From assembly GCA_029844215.1 (NCBI GenBank), contig CM056728.1, positions 53,421,789 through 53,485,788 of the forward strand: a DNA stretch of 64,000 nucleotides. The letters run 5' to 3'. Source of the DNA: Przewalskia tangutica (Eukaryota > Streptophyta > Magnoliopsida > Solanales > Solanaceae). Positions 10,817 through 20,286 of this stretch are shown here, piece by piece. A program made the position numbers and the translations under genes. The number at the start of each line of letters is the position of its first letter. Position 1 is the stretch's first letter. Under the pieces are notes generated by a model, which had not been told where the DNA came from, searched no databases, and was given only the letters and a program-made list of their open reading frames with translations.

Positions 10817-12662
10817 TCAGCCTCTGTATCGAATACTCGAACCAGATGATAGATGTACCCTTTCTACACCATCTTCCTAGCCTTGAGGTAAGAAATAAAC
10901 CTACCCCTCGGTGACGCTGTATTGCCCTTCCACTCGATAATTGGCTCCCCAGGAAACTGGAATCGGACCAACCTGTCTCTACAGTCAACGTTGGCATAAG
11001 AAGTAGCCAACCAGTCCATACCCATAATGACGTCAAAATTTGTCATCTCCAACTCTATCAAGTCTGCTAGGGCCTGACGACTGTAAATAAACATCGGGAA
11101 ACCTTTGTATACTCGCTCAGCTAACACTGAATCACCCACTGGCGTAGCTACCTCAAAAGGCTCTATCGACACCGGATCTATCCCGACTCTACCCGCAATA
11201 AGAGGGGACACATAGGACAAGGTAGAACCTGGATCTATCAAAGCATAAATGTCACAGCATGAAATAAATAATGTACATGTGACGACGTCCGGGGAAGCCT
11301 CCTGATCCTGGCGGCTGGCTAAGGAATATATGCGGTTCTGTGGACCGCTAGAACTGGGACCTCCACCACGACCTCTGCCGCGGCCTGCCGGTCCGTGAAC
11401 ACCCTGCCCTCCGGGGCGCATAACCACAGAAGAAGAGGAAGACCCAGCAACTGATCCTGTCGGCTGAACCATACCACCCATGCTGCCTCTGGTCGGACAA
11501 TCTCTCTTCAAATGGCCCTGCTGGCCACAAGAGTAACAAGCTCCTGGAGGAACACGACACCCCCCACGATGGGAATCACCACATCGACCACACCGAGGTA
11601 TAGGTGGCCTCATCTGACTGGAACCCCGGTTCCTCTGGGAACCCGAAGCCCTGGAGCCCTGTCCTGCCCCTGAATGACCCGACCGATCAAACCTCCTGCC
11701 AGAAAACCGAGAAGGAGCACTCTGTGCCGGCTGAAATGTGGACCTGGCCTGCTGCTGAGGTTGTCCGCCTCGAAAATCACCCTGAGACCCTTCTGTCCTG
11801 GCCCTATTGGGCTGGCCTGAGTCTAGCTGGTCCTCTCTCTCTCTATCTGTCCTCTATCCCCTGCGCATAAGCCTGCATCCTGGCAATATCCATACCGGGC
11901 TGAAGTGCCACCTCTAAGCATGCAGTAATCATATGACGGTCTAGCCCCATCACATAGCGATGAACTCTGTCTGCCATATCAGCCACAATGGTGAGCGCAT
12001 ACCTGGCCAATGAGTTAAACTCCATGTTGTACTCTCTGATAGTCCTCCCATTCTGTCTCAATGTCAAGAATCTATCCACGCGGGCTCTCCTCATCTCAGG
12101 AGGCAAAAAGTGATCCAGGAAGGCCTCTGTGAACTCCTCCCAAATAGCTGGAAGGGCACCCTCACCTCTAGACAGCTCCCATGACTCAAACCAGTTCAAC
12201 GCAATATCGCGTAACCGGTAAGAATCTAACACAGCCGACTCTGTCTCTGAGGCCATAAGCACCTGTATAGTCCGTTGTAACTGCCGAATAAACTCCTGAG
12301 GATCCTACTCAGATCTCGAACCATAGAACTCGGGTGGGTGGCAACCCAGAAAATCTTGAATCCGCAAACTGTCGGCTCTAGGGTTAGCTACCTGCTCTTG
12401 TCGGCGCTGCCCTGCCACTATGCTGGTCAATAACCGGATCTTCTCTCCGTAATCTCTATACTCACCGCCGCGGAATCGAGGCTCGTGCCGGAACCTGCGA
12501 GCTACGCCGCTCTCGGCCTCTAATCGCCGGCATGGCTGAACTCGTCGACCCGCCTACAATCTCAGGCATAGTCTGGGCCTGAGTCATGGGAACCTCTACG
12601 CACCGCCAGCGCCTTCGCCGCTGCTTGCCCTTCTGGGCCCTGGTCGCCTTCCGTGGAGGCAT
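10817..12662 (-). pseudogene. E0 gag and protease
   Basis: Minus-strand gag begins at the ATG ending at 12662 (MPPRKATRAQKGKQ). The capsid domain is open at 12262-11843 (RLRDIALNWFESWELSRGE, FLPPEMRRARVDRFL, GRTIREYNMEFNSLARYA). A knuckle CYSCGQQGHLKRDC (CX2CX4HX4C) and a second Cys cluster CGRCGDSHRGGC lie in 11613-10864, followed by aspartic protease ALIDPGSTLSYVSPL and DVIMGMDWLATSYANVD. The active site is D-P-G rather than D-S/T-G, as also in E2. Breaks: a frame change near 12460, a stop in the capsid region near 12310 and a frame change near 10870 before the RT linker. It ends at the E1 insertion; 10817-10821 is the duplicated TCAGC. Confidence 0.92.
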
Positions 12663-12853
12663 AACTGATACATAAGAATAGGTCAGAGAGGATTCAACCT
12701 AATAAGATAGCTCTACTGCACGATCTCAGAGAGAGAAGAATGGAAACCAATCCTAAATGTCCTGTAGCCTCCTGATTATAGATGTGGTGCACAACACACC
12801 GATAATCAAGACTCTACTAGACACGGTCTGTAGACACTTTCCGAGGACTAACT
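12663..12853 (-). other. E0 untranslated leader between PBS and gag
   Basis: About 190 bp between PBS and gag start. It is conserved in E1-E5 on the other strand (TCTTGATTATCGGTGTGTTG, then ACCAATAATC, GGATTGGTTTCCAT). As the segment after the PBS it may hold packaging signals; that is inference only. Confidence 0.6.
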
Positions 12854-12865
12854 GCTCTGATACCA
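12854..12865 (-). other. Primer-binding site, E0
   Basis: GCTCTGATACCA on the plus strand is the reverse complement of TGGTATCAGAGC, the initiator-Met tRNA site. It lies four bases from the LTR edge at 12870. Confidence 0.92.
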
Positions 12866-12869
12866 CTTT

Positions 12870-12944
12870 TGTCACGACCCGACCCCGAGCCCGCGACTGG
12901 TGCCCTACCTGGACACCCCTTACAGGTATACATCAGAGAATATC
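12870..12944 (-). repeat. E0 5' LTR, inner 75 bp
   Basis: Begins TGTCACGACCCGACCCC, the reverse of the usual LTR 3' end, and is cut by E2 after 75 bp. It continues at 22674. ATATC at 12940-12944 is the target duplication. Confidence 0.92.
12940..12944. repeat. Target-site duplication of E2 (ATATC)
   Basis: ATATC precedes the E2 5' LTR and is repeated at 22674-22678 directly after the 3' LTR, proving a single insertion into the E0 LTR. Confidence 0.95.
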
Positions 12945-15349
12945 TGTTATACCCCGTATTTCCGGAGTATGTACGTGAGGGCGTACGTACGAAAGTTTAG
13001 CCTTAAAGTTAGGCCAAGTTCGAAAATTGTACACAACTCGCTAAAAGAATCGTTTTCCGACGAAACGTTTCCACAGCTTTGGTAGGGAAAATTCCGGCTA
13101 TGCCATTTCTAATTTTTGCGGATTTTTTCGAGAGACGAAACATTTTGGACCAACGGGAGGGCGACACTTGGCACCCTCCAATTGGTGGACTTGAAATCGT
13201 CCATTGGACGAATTGGACAATGAAGTGCACGTTTTTTGTGCCTTTGCACAAGTCAAGGAGTTGGTAGGATATTTTGTGTATGGACACTTGCCTAAATCCT
13301 CACCCTACACTTGCCTTGCACTTGTCTTAATCTTGGCCATTGGTTGGCCACTTCTTGACCTATAAATACCCCCCTTAAGATGAAGAGTTCTTCATCCACA
13401 AATCTTTCCAAGTCTTGAAAATCCTCTCCTCTCCCTTGAGCCTTGTTCGTCCAAACACTCCCCCCCTCCCCTTGTGAAGTTTGGCCGAGGGCCTACCCCC
13501 CTAGCCTAGCCGAAATCTACCCCCCTCCCTTGGTAGAAAAGTTGTCTTCTAGTATTGTTATAATGCCCAAAATACCCTAGCCCAAATCCCTTAGTACTTA
13601 GTAGAAGTTGTGAAGAACTTCTAAGGTTTCCTTGGAGCTATCGGAGCGTACAACTTAGGAGCTAAGCCTTGCCCCGGATCGACTTTTATCTAAGATATTA
13701 TTGGGCTTACCGAGGTAAATAATCCTAACCCTCTTTTGTATTAGAGAATGCATACTGTAAAAGTATAAGAATAAGTATTAAATGCTTAGAAGAATATTAC
13801 AGAATAGAATTGAACTGTCATCACAGTAGAAGGGTTTAAAAGGAAGAATAATTGAATCAGATTACATGGATTTGTTTCACGATGACTTATATAGCTCACC
13901 GGGTAGGGTTGTGCTGCCCGACTTTCCGTAGAATTGAGAACCCTCTGTTTAGAATGACCTACAGAGTAGTCTAGACTTTGATAGATGTCTGTGACTATTA
14001 TAGGCTGATTCTCTGCGCGCGACATACTCGACTTGGCAGGTGGATTTCGCCGAGAAGGTATGTGATTCTTCCCATACTTGTAAGCATGATATATTTTAAA
14101 GTATATATATAGTACGGTAGACGTACGTATGATAACTGAACGGCAATGTCTTTTGACTTAAGCCTGAATAATAAGATCTTGAAGTATTTCAAAAGGAATA
14201 TTGAATCATTTTTAACAGAAGAGTAATATCTGGTTTTTAAACAAAAAGCTTAAGAGTTATACTAGCTTTATGGGAAGTTAGGTATAACCACTTAAGAATG
14301 ATAAAAGGAACTATTTACTTGTTTGTTGTAAAAGCCTTGCAATTGTTTTCTGTTAAGTGTAGTAAAATGGTTTGATAAGTAGACACATTATGATGCTACC
14401 TGTGTTAGTGCCTTGTAATGTGTGAAAAGGGGTCCTTCTTGCTGTGCTTACGTTGCTAACCGGTAAGTCCGTTGTACTGTTATTGTATCACCTACCCTCG
14501 ATCGTTATACAGGGCTTGCTTCGATCTTGGTCTATACGGCGCATGCGTGAGACTATGCGCGAGCAGCGGTATGCTCCGGATTGATCATTCCGGGTGTTTA
14601 GCCCGACGCGGGGATTCCTATGCGGTCTGTTGAGACTACGCGTCTTTTGAGGCTATGCGGGCTGCGGGAGCCTAGGCGGATCCGGGGTTGGCTGCCCCGG
14701 CGAGGAATACCTCACGCGGTCCATGTGTGACCTATGCGGATCGCGAAGTCCGTGACTAGGCACGCAGAATGATACCGGGCGATTGGCCTTGCTTCGATCA
14801 TTCGCGCCTAGACTAGACTGCATTCTGCTTTTCCTATTATCGTATTGTTTGTGATATGGCACTATGTGCAATTGAACCGATTATATTTGTGAAAAGGTTT
14901 TAAATACTTTGATTTCATTTAAAGTACTTTATAGTTTCACATACTTGGTACTGTTATCGACCTCCTTCGGGGCCGTTCATGCCGCAGGTAAGGGCAAGCA
15001 GGTGCTAGATCCACATCCTTAGGATCTTTGCGTTGGTGTCAGGAGCTCCATCTTCTCCGGAGGCTCTACTTTTGGGTATGATCTCCTGTATTGTAGATAG
15101 TTTTGTGCCAGGTATGGCGGCCCTGTCCCGCCATAGTTGTTTACTTCCTTAGAGGTCTGTAGTACCATTGTACAGTTGGGATGTAACTGCAAAACTTGAG
15201 TTATATATATTATGCCGAAAGGCAAGCTTTTCATCAGATAAAATGTGTCTGTTTTTACTATGTTTCCTATCTTGTTTTATATTTCCGGTTACTCGATGTA
15301 TGACTACTTGGGTGCCCTAAGGCACGACCACGCCCTAACGGTCGTGACA
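12945..15349 (+). repeat. E2 5' LTR
   Basis: A 2405-bp LTR, TGTTATACCCCGTATTTCCG to GGTCGTGACA. It is shorter than the other LTRs because the conserved block of about 170 bp and its surroundings are absent (between about 14350 and 14375). It carries a G-box-like site (GGGCGACACTTGGCACCC, about 13162), a TATA box and GC-rich TATGCGG repeats (about 14530-14760). Confidence 0.95.
13361..13368 (+). promoter_or_regulatory. TATA box, E2 5' LTR
   Basis: TATAAATA followed by a C run, about 0.4 kb into the LTR. Confidence 0.7.
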
Positions 15350-15353
15350 AAAG

Positions 15354-15364
15354 TGGTATCGAGC
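15354..15364 (+). other. Primer-binding site, E2 (one base short)
   Basis: Reads TGGTATCGAGC where E0, E1, E3 and E4 read TGGTATCAGAGC. The A of CAG is missing, as also in E5 and E6. Probably a sequence error, since the tRNA match is needed for priming. Confidence 0.85.
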
Positions 15365-15549
15365 GATTAATCCTCGGAAAGTGTCTACGCATCGTATCTA
15401 GTAAGTCTTGATTATCGGTGTGTGCACCACACCAATAATTAGGAGGCTATAGGATATTTAGGATTGGTTTCCATTCTTCTCACTCTGAGATCGTGCTTTA
15501 GAGCGGTGTTATAGGTTGGACCCTCTAACGTATTCCTTTCTATGCGATT

Positions 15550-16660
15550 ATGCCTCCACGTACGGCAACCCGGGGGCAAGGCAAAGCGGAGGCGCTAGCG
15601 AGACACCCAGAGTCACGAGGGCTCAGGCCCAGTCTATACCCGAGACGGCGAGTTCCATGACGCCGCCGGCCCCAGCAGAGACCACAGTACCCGTACCTCC
15701 AGTCCCCACACCGAGCGAGAGAGACGGGTACAGAGATGGCCCAGTTATTTGCTCGGATTGTGGCCAGACAGCCGGACGCAGCAGCTTCGATTCAGAAGAC
15801 TGTAGTGCACCCGAGGGCAGACAGTTTGAGGCTACGGGATTTCCTTAGTTGTAGCCCGCCAGAGTTTTACGGGTCGAGGCCGGAGGATGATCCGCAGGAG
15901 TTCATCCGTCAGTTGCAGAGGATCATGCGGGTGATCAAGGCTTCAGAGACTGAGTCTGTGACATTCGGTTCGCATCGGCTGCGTGATACCGCAGTCGATT
16001 GGTTTGATTCATGGGAGCTTTCCCGGGGAGAGCATGCACCTCCAGCAGTATGGGATGAGTTTTCAGAGGCTTTTCTCACACACTTCTTGCCTCCGCAGAT
16101 GAGGAGGGCACGAGCTGATAGATTCTTGTTGCTGAGACAGGGAGGACGCACAGTGAGGGAGTACAATGTCGAGTTTGATTCTTTGGCTCGATATGTCCCT
16201 GCACTGGTAGCAGATATGGAGGACCGGGTGCATCGCTATGTCACTGGGCTAGATGATTACATGGCCGAGTCTTGTGCGGGTGTGTCCCTTCAGCCAGGCA
16301 TGGACATTACCCGTATGCAGGCTCATGCACTAGGATGCGAGGAGCGTAGAGACCGCCGGGTAGAGCGATATCAGCAGCAGAAGAAGGCCAAGACGGCCGG
16401 TTCTTTTGGTGGTTCTCAGGGTGGGCGGCATCAGCAGAAGTCCAGATTTGCACCACAGCCGGCGCAGAGCGCTCCTACATCATTTTCGGTACAGAGCGAT
16501 CGGGGCGTGTCGGCCCCAGGACTTGATTTCGAGCAGGGGTGCTAACCGTTCGAGGTCTGCTCAGTGTGCCCGTTGTGGTAGATACCATTCTGGGAGCTGT
16601 ACTCCGGGAGCTTGCTATACTTGTGGCCAGCAGGGTCATTTCGCGAGAGTTTGTCCGACC
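15550..16660 (+). pseudogene. E2 gag with CCHC zinc knuckle
   Basis: The ATG at 15550 starts MPPRTATRG. The frame shifts near 15590 into one reading TRAQAQSIPETASSM, then near 15735 into a long open capsid frame (15736-16545). That frame contains DFLSCSPPEFYGSRPEDDPQ, VDWFDSWELSRGE, FLPPQMRRARADRFL, GRTVREYNVEFDSLARYV and GLDDYMAESCAGVSL. A further shift gives the knuckle CYTCGQQGHFARVC (16613-16654), a perfect CX2CX4HX4C. Gag packages RNA and builds the particle. Three frame changes make it broken as written. Confidence 0.92.
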
Positions 16661-17176
16661 GGGGGCGGCGCTGGTGGTAGGGCTCAGCCTACAGGGTCTG
16701 TTGCCGCTTCTTCATCCCCGACAGTTACTCGCCCCGGAGGGCAAGGTACTCATGGACCAGCGGGTCGCGGCAGAGGTCGTGGCGCAGGTCCCAGTTCTAG
16801 CGGTCCTCAGAACCGCATTTATGCTTTGTCCAGCCGACAGGATCAGGAGGCCTCACCTGATGTCGTCACAGGTACCTTATCAGTTTCTGGGTTTGATGTG
16901 TATGCTTTGATAGATCCGGGTTCTACTCTGTCCTATATATCTCCCCTTGTTGCTAGTAGGATAGGGATAGAGCCTGAGTCCATAGACCCTTTCGAGGTAG
17001 CTACGCCAGTGGGTGATTCGGTGGTAGCTCGGCGGGTATATAGAGCTTGTCCTGTGACCATTTACAGTCGTCAGACCCTAGCCGACTTGATAGAGTTGGA
17101 GATGATTGACTTCGACGTGATCATGGGGATGGATTGGCTAGCTTCTTGCTACGCCAATGTAGACTGCAGAGAGTAG
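16661..17176 (+). pseudogene. E2 aspartic protease
   Basis: Open in the same frame as the zinc knuckle. A Ser/Gly/Arg-rich linker (GPAGRGRGRGAGPSSSG) is followed by ALIDPGSTLSYISPLVASRI with the active-site D-P-G at 16913-16921, and DVIMGMDWLASCYANVDC. A stop at 17174-17176 ends the frame where E0 continues, so Gag-Pol fusion is interrupted here. Matures the polyprotein in the family. Confidence 0.9.
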
Positions 17177-18170
17177 CACGGTTCCGCTTTCGAGGGGCCG
17201 GTTGTTGAGTGGGAGGAGCACGGTATCGCCCAGGGGTAGGTTTATTTCCTACCTCAAGGCTAGGAAGATGGTGCGAAGGGTATATCTACCATCTCGTTCG
17301 GGTGTTTGATCAAGTCGCGGTACCAGATTTTCCGTCGATTCGATGGGTCGAGAGTTCCCAGACGTGTTTCCAGATGACCTCTCGGGTATCCCTCCTGAGA
17401 GGGAGATCGAGTTTTGTATAGACGTGCTGCCAGACACTCGACCTATTTCCATTCCGCCATACAGAATGGCACCTGCCGAGTTGAGAGAGTTGAAGGACCA
17501 GCTGAGAGATTTGCTGGAAAAGGGCTTCATCAGGCCTAGTGTTTCTCCCTGGGGAGCGCCGGTATTGTTCGTGAAGAAGAAGGGCGACGCCGCGCATGCG
17601 CGTGTTGATTACGTGCAACGAACAAGGTGACCATTAAGAACGATACCCCTTCCTGTGATTGATGATTTGTTCGACAAGTTGGAGGGGGCGATATGTTTCT
17701 CCAAGATTGTTCTGCGTCGCTATCATCAGTGCGAGTCGAGAGGTGGATGTCCCTAGGATCGCATTCGGACGTGACGCATTATGAGTTCGTGGTCATGTCT
17801 TTTGGTTGACCAATGCTCGGCGGTATTCATGGATTTGATGAACCGAGTGTTCAAACCATTTTGGACACGTTTGTGATAGTGTTCATTGATGATATCTTGG
17901 TTTATTCTCGCCAGAGCGAGCACGCGAGCATTTGGCGATGGCCGATAGCTTCTCGGGACCAGCGATTATACGCCAAGTTTTCCAAATGAGTTTTGTTGAC
18001 TTCGTGGCTTTTCCGGGCATATTGTCGGGTGATGGCATTCGAGTGGATACGCCAAGATCGAGGCGATCGTAACTTGGCCTAGACCTACTACTCCGGCGAG
18101 GTTCGCAGCTTTACGGGCCTCAGATATTATCGGCGGTTCGTAGAGAAGTTTGCTTCTATCTCTCGCACCA
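17177..18170 (+). pseudogene. E2 reverse transcriptase
   Basis: After the linker GYIYHLVRVFD, an open stretch (17343-17630) reads GREFPDVFPDDLSGIPPERE and EKGFIRPSVSPWGAPVLFVK. From 17631 the palm domain is present but out of frame in several places. The catalytic VFIDDILVYS is intact locally (FIDD at 17882-17893), and YYRRFVEKFASISRT (about 18124-18168) marks the end. Compared with E0 the differences are mostly one- or two-base losses, many at CTG/CAG. Confidence 0.88.
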
Positions 18171-18770
18171 TTGACTAGCCGACTCGAAGCGCGTAAGTTT
18201 GATGGTGATGCTTGTGGCGTGGTTTCGATTACTAAAGAGAGATCGACGGCCGCCCGTTCTTACTCTTCCGAGGTCCAGACGGTTATGTTGTGTATTGTGA
18301 TCGTCGGGCATCGGGTTGGGATGTGTGTTGATGCAGCAGGCAAGGTTATAGCGTATGCATCCCGACACCAAGAAACACGAGAGGAACTACCCCACCCATG
18401 ATTTGGAGTCGCGCGTGATTCACGCTTTGAAGATCCGGAGGCACTATTTGTATGGGGTTCACGTGGATATTTATACGCACCACAAGAGCCTCCAAGATAT
18501 CTTCACCAGAGGAGCCGAACTTACGGCAGAGCGGTGGTTAGAGTTGCTTAAGGATTACGATGTTGATATCTGTACCACCCGGAAGGCCAATGTTGTGGCG
18601 TATGCTCTTAGTCGTAGGTCGATGGGGAGCTTATCGATGTGCAACAATGGCGAGGACATGGTTCGTGATTTGCATCGCTTAGCGAGCCTTGGTGTCCGTT
18701 TGATTGATTACGATAGCATGGGGTTAGAGTTCGTGAGGTTGCCGAGTCTTCCATCATCGGCGAGGTGAAG
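18171..18770 (+). pseudogene. E2 RNase H and spacer
   Basis: An open frame at 18355-18768 reads KHERNYPTHDLESRVIHALK, GVHVDIYTHHKSLQDIF and KANVVAYALSRRSMGSL. The catalytic Asp of YTDH is His here (YTHH), and the segment around CDAS (about 18295-18310) is scrambled by indels. The enzyme degrades the RNA template during reverse transcription. Confidence 0.87.
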
Positions 18771-19720
18771 AGGCAACAGTTGAGGATCCAGCTTTGACAC
18801 GTTATCGTGATCTGACTCTTCGTGAGGCGCAGGGTCCTTTGAGGTAGCACCATGGGGTGCTAAGGTTTGAGGGCGTTGTGTGTTCCAGATGTTTCGTGAC
18901 TTGGCGCAGGTTCTTGGGGGAAGCACACTGCAAGCGGCGTTATCCATCCGTGGTCGACCAAGATGTACCACGACCTTAGATCCGTGTATTGGTGGGATGG
19001 TTTGAAGAGGACGTTGCGAGTTCGTAGCTCGGCCCGTGTTGTCGCAGTGAAGGTAGAGCACCGAGAGGCCCGGTGGTTTGTTACGACGATAGAGATCCCG
19101 ACCGAAGTGGGAGGTGATCAACATGGACTTCATCACGGGATTGCCTCGCACTCGGAGGAGACATGATTCTATATGGGTTATCGCCGACGGTGGCGAAAAT
19201 CAGCCCACTTTCTTCCCGTTAGGACGACTTTTTCTGAGGATTATGCGGACTTTACATCCGAGAGATCGTCGATCGCATGGAGTCCCTATTTCGATCATAT
19301 CGCATGCAGGAGCCCGATTTACGCTAACTTCGGAGGTCCTTCCAGGGGTTTAGGGACGCAGTGAGCACGAGCATCGCATTTCATCCACGCATGCACGACA
19401 GCAGAGCGCACTATCCGACTCTTGAGGATATCTGCGAGCTGTGTTATTGACTTCGTGGTAGTTGGGAGGATCATTTGCCTCTAGTTGAGTTTATGCGTAC
19501 AATAGCTACCACCCAAAGATTCGGATGGCGCCTTACGAGGCCTTGTATGGGAGGAAGTGCGGTCGCCATAGTTGGTTCGATGTGGGCGTGCGCAAAGTGG
19601 GTCCAGATTTGGTGCAAGCAGTGGGATAAGGTGAAGCTTATCCAGAGAGGTTGCCGATACCGTAGAGTCGCAAGTCATATGCAGATCATCGTCGTCGGAT
19701 CCGGAGTTCGAGGTTCATGA
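18771..19720 (+). pseudogene. E2 integrase, N-terminal zinc and catalytic core
   Basis: TKMYHDLRSVYWWDGLKRT (about 18958-19015) is the HHCC-domain region, but its CxxC is lost in SSARVVAVKVEH. The core start INMDFITGLPRTRRRHDSIW (about 19117-19176) contains the first catalytic Asp. ISHAGARFT (about 19300-19325) stands where the second is expected. HLPLVEF and the GWRLTRPCMGG region follow. Strongly frameshifted throughout. Confidence 0.85.
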
Positions 19721-20158
19721 TTGGGTTTTCCTAAAGGTGTCACCCGGAAGGGTGTGATGAGATTCGGAAGAAGGAAACTCACGGCCCAGTACATTGGGCC
19801 GTTTCAGATTGTCCGCAGGGTAGGCAAGGTTGCCTATGAATTAGATCTGCCGTCCGATCTGGAGGCAGTGCATCCGGTGTTCCACATTTCTATGCTGAGG
19901 AGATGTATCGGGGATCCATCTAGGGTACATCCGATTGACGATGTCCAGGTGACCGAGGGGTTATCGTATGAGGAGATTCCCATAGCGATAATCGATCGTC
20001 AGGTTAGGCGTCTGCGGACCAAGGACGTGGCTTCCGTCAAAGTTCTGTGGCGGAACGAGCTCAGGGAGGAGATGACGTGGGAAGCTGAGGAGGACATGAG
20101 GCAGAAGTATCCTCACCTATTTCCCACACCTCCAGGTAATTCACTTTCCTACTTGTAA
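19721..20158 (+). pseudogene. E2 integrase C-terminus and chromodomain
   Basis: An open frame of 145 residues, the best preserved part of E2 pol. Residues 24-44 (YIGPFQIVRRVGKVAYELDL) are the GPY/F-type C-terminal integrase fold. Residues about 83-134 (YEEIPIAIIDRQVRRLRT to WEAEEDMRQKYPHLF) form the chromodomain that defines chromoviruses and in characterised members binds heterochromatin marks. It ends with a stop 128 bp before the 3' LTR. The upstream frame is broken, so it is a piece of a polyprotein and the first ATG is not a real start. Confidence 0.93.
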
Positions 20159-20248
20159 ATTTTCATTATCGTTTATGCCTAAGTGTTGTTCTGTGGCCAT
20201 TTGTGGCACTTGCAAACTGTTTAAGCTTTACCGATAACTGTCTTGAGA

Positions 20249-20286
20249 AGGAACATTCGGGACGAATGTTTCTAAGGAGGGGAGAA
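20249..20286 (+). other. Hairpin plus polypurine tract, E2
   Basis: The same 11-bp, GGA-loop hairpin as in E1 (20249-20273), directly followed by AAGGAGGGGAGAA (20274-20286) and the 3' LTR. It lies about 90 bp past the end of pol. Confidence 0.88.

Noticed and set aside
13009..13287. Open frame of 92 codons, repeated at 20351-20629 and related to 45537-45884 and 51537-51905
   Set aside because: Antisense of the U3 part of E2 and E5 LTRs; no domain, and the codons cover conserved promoter DNA.
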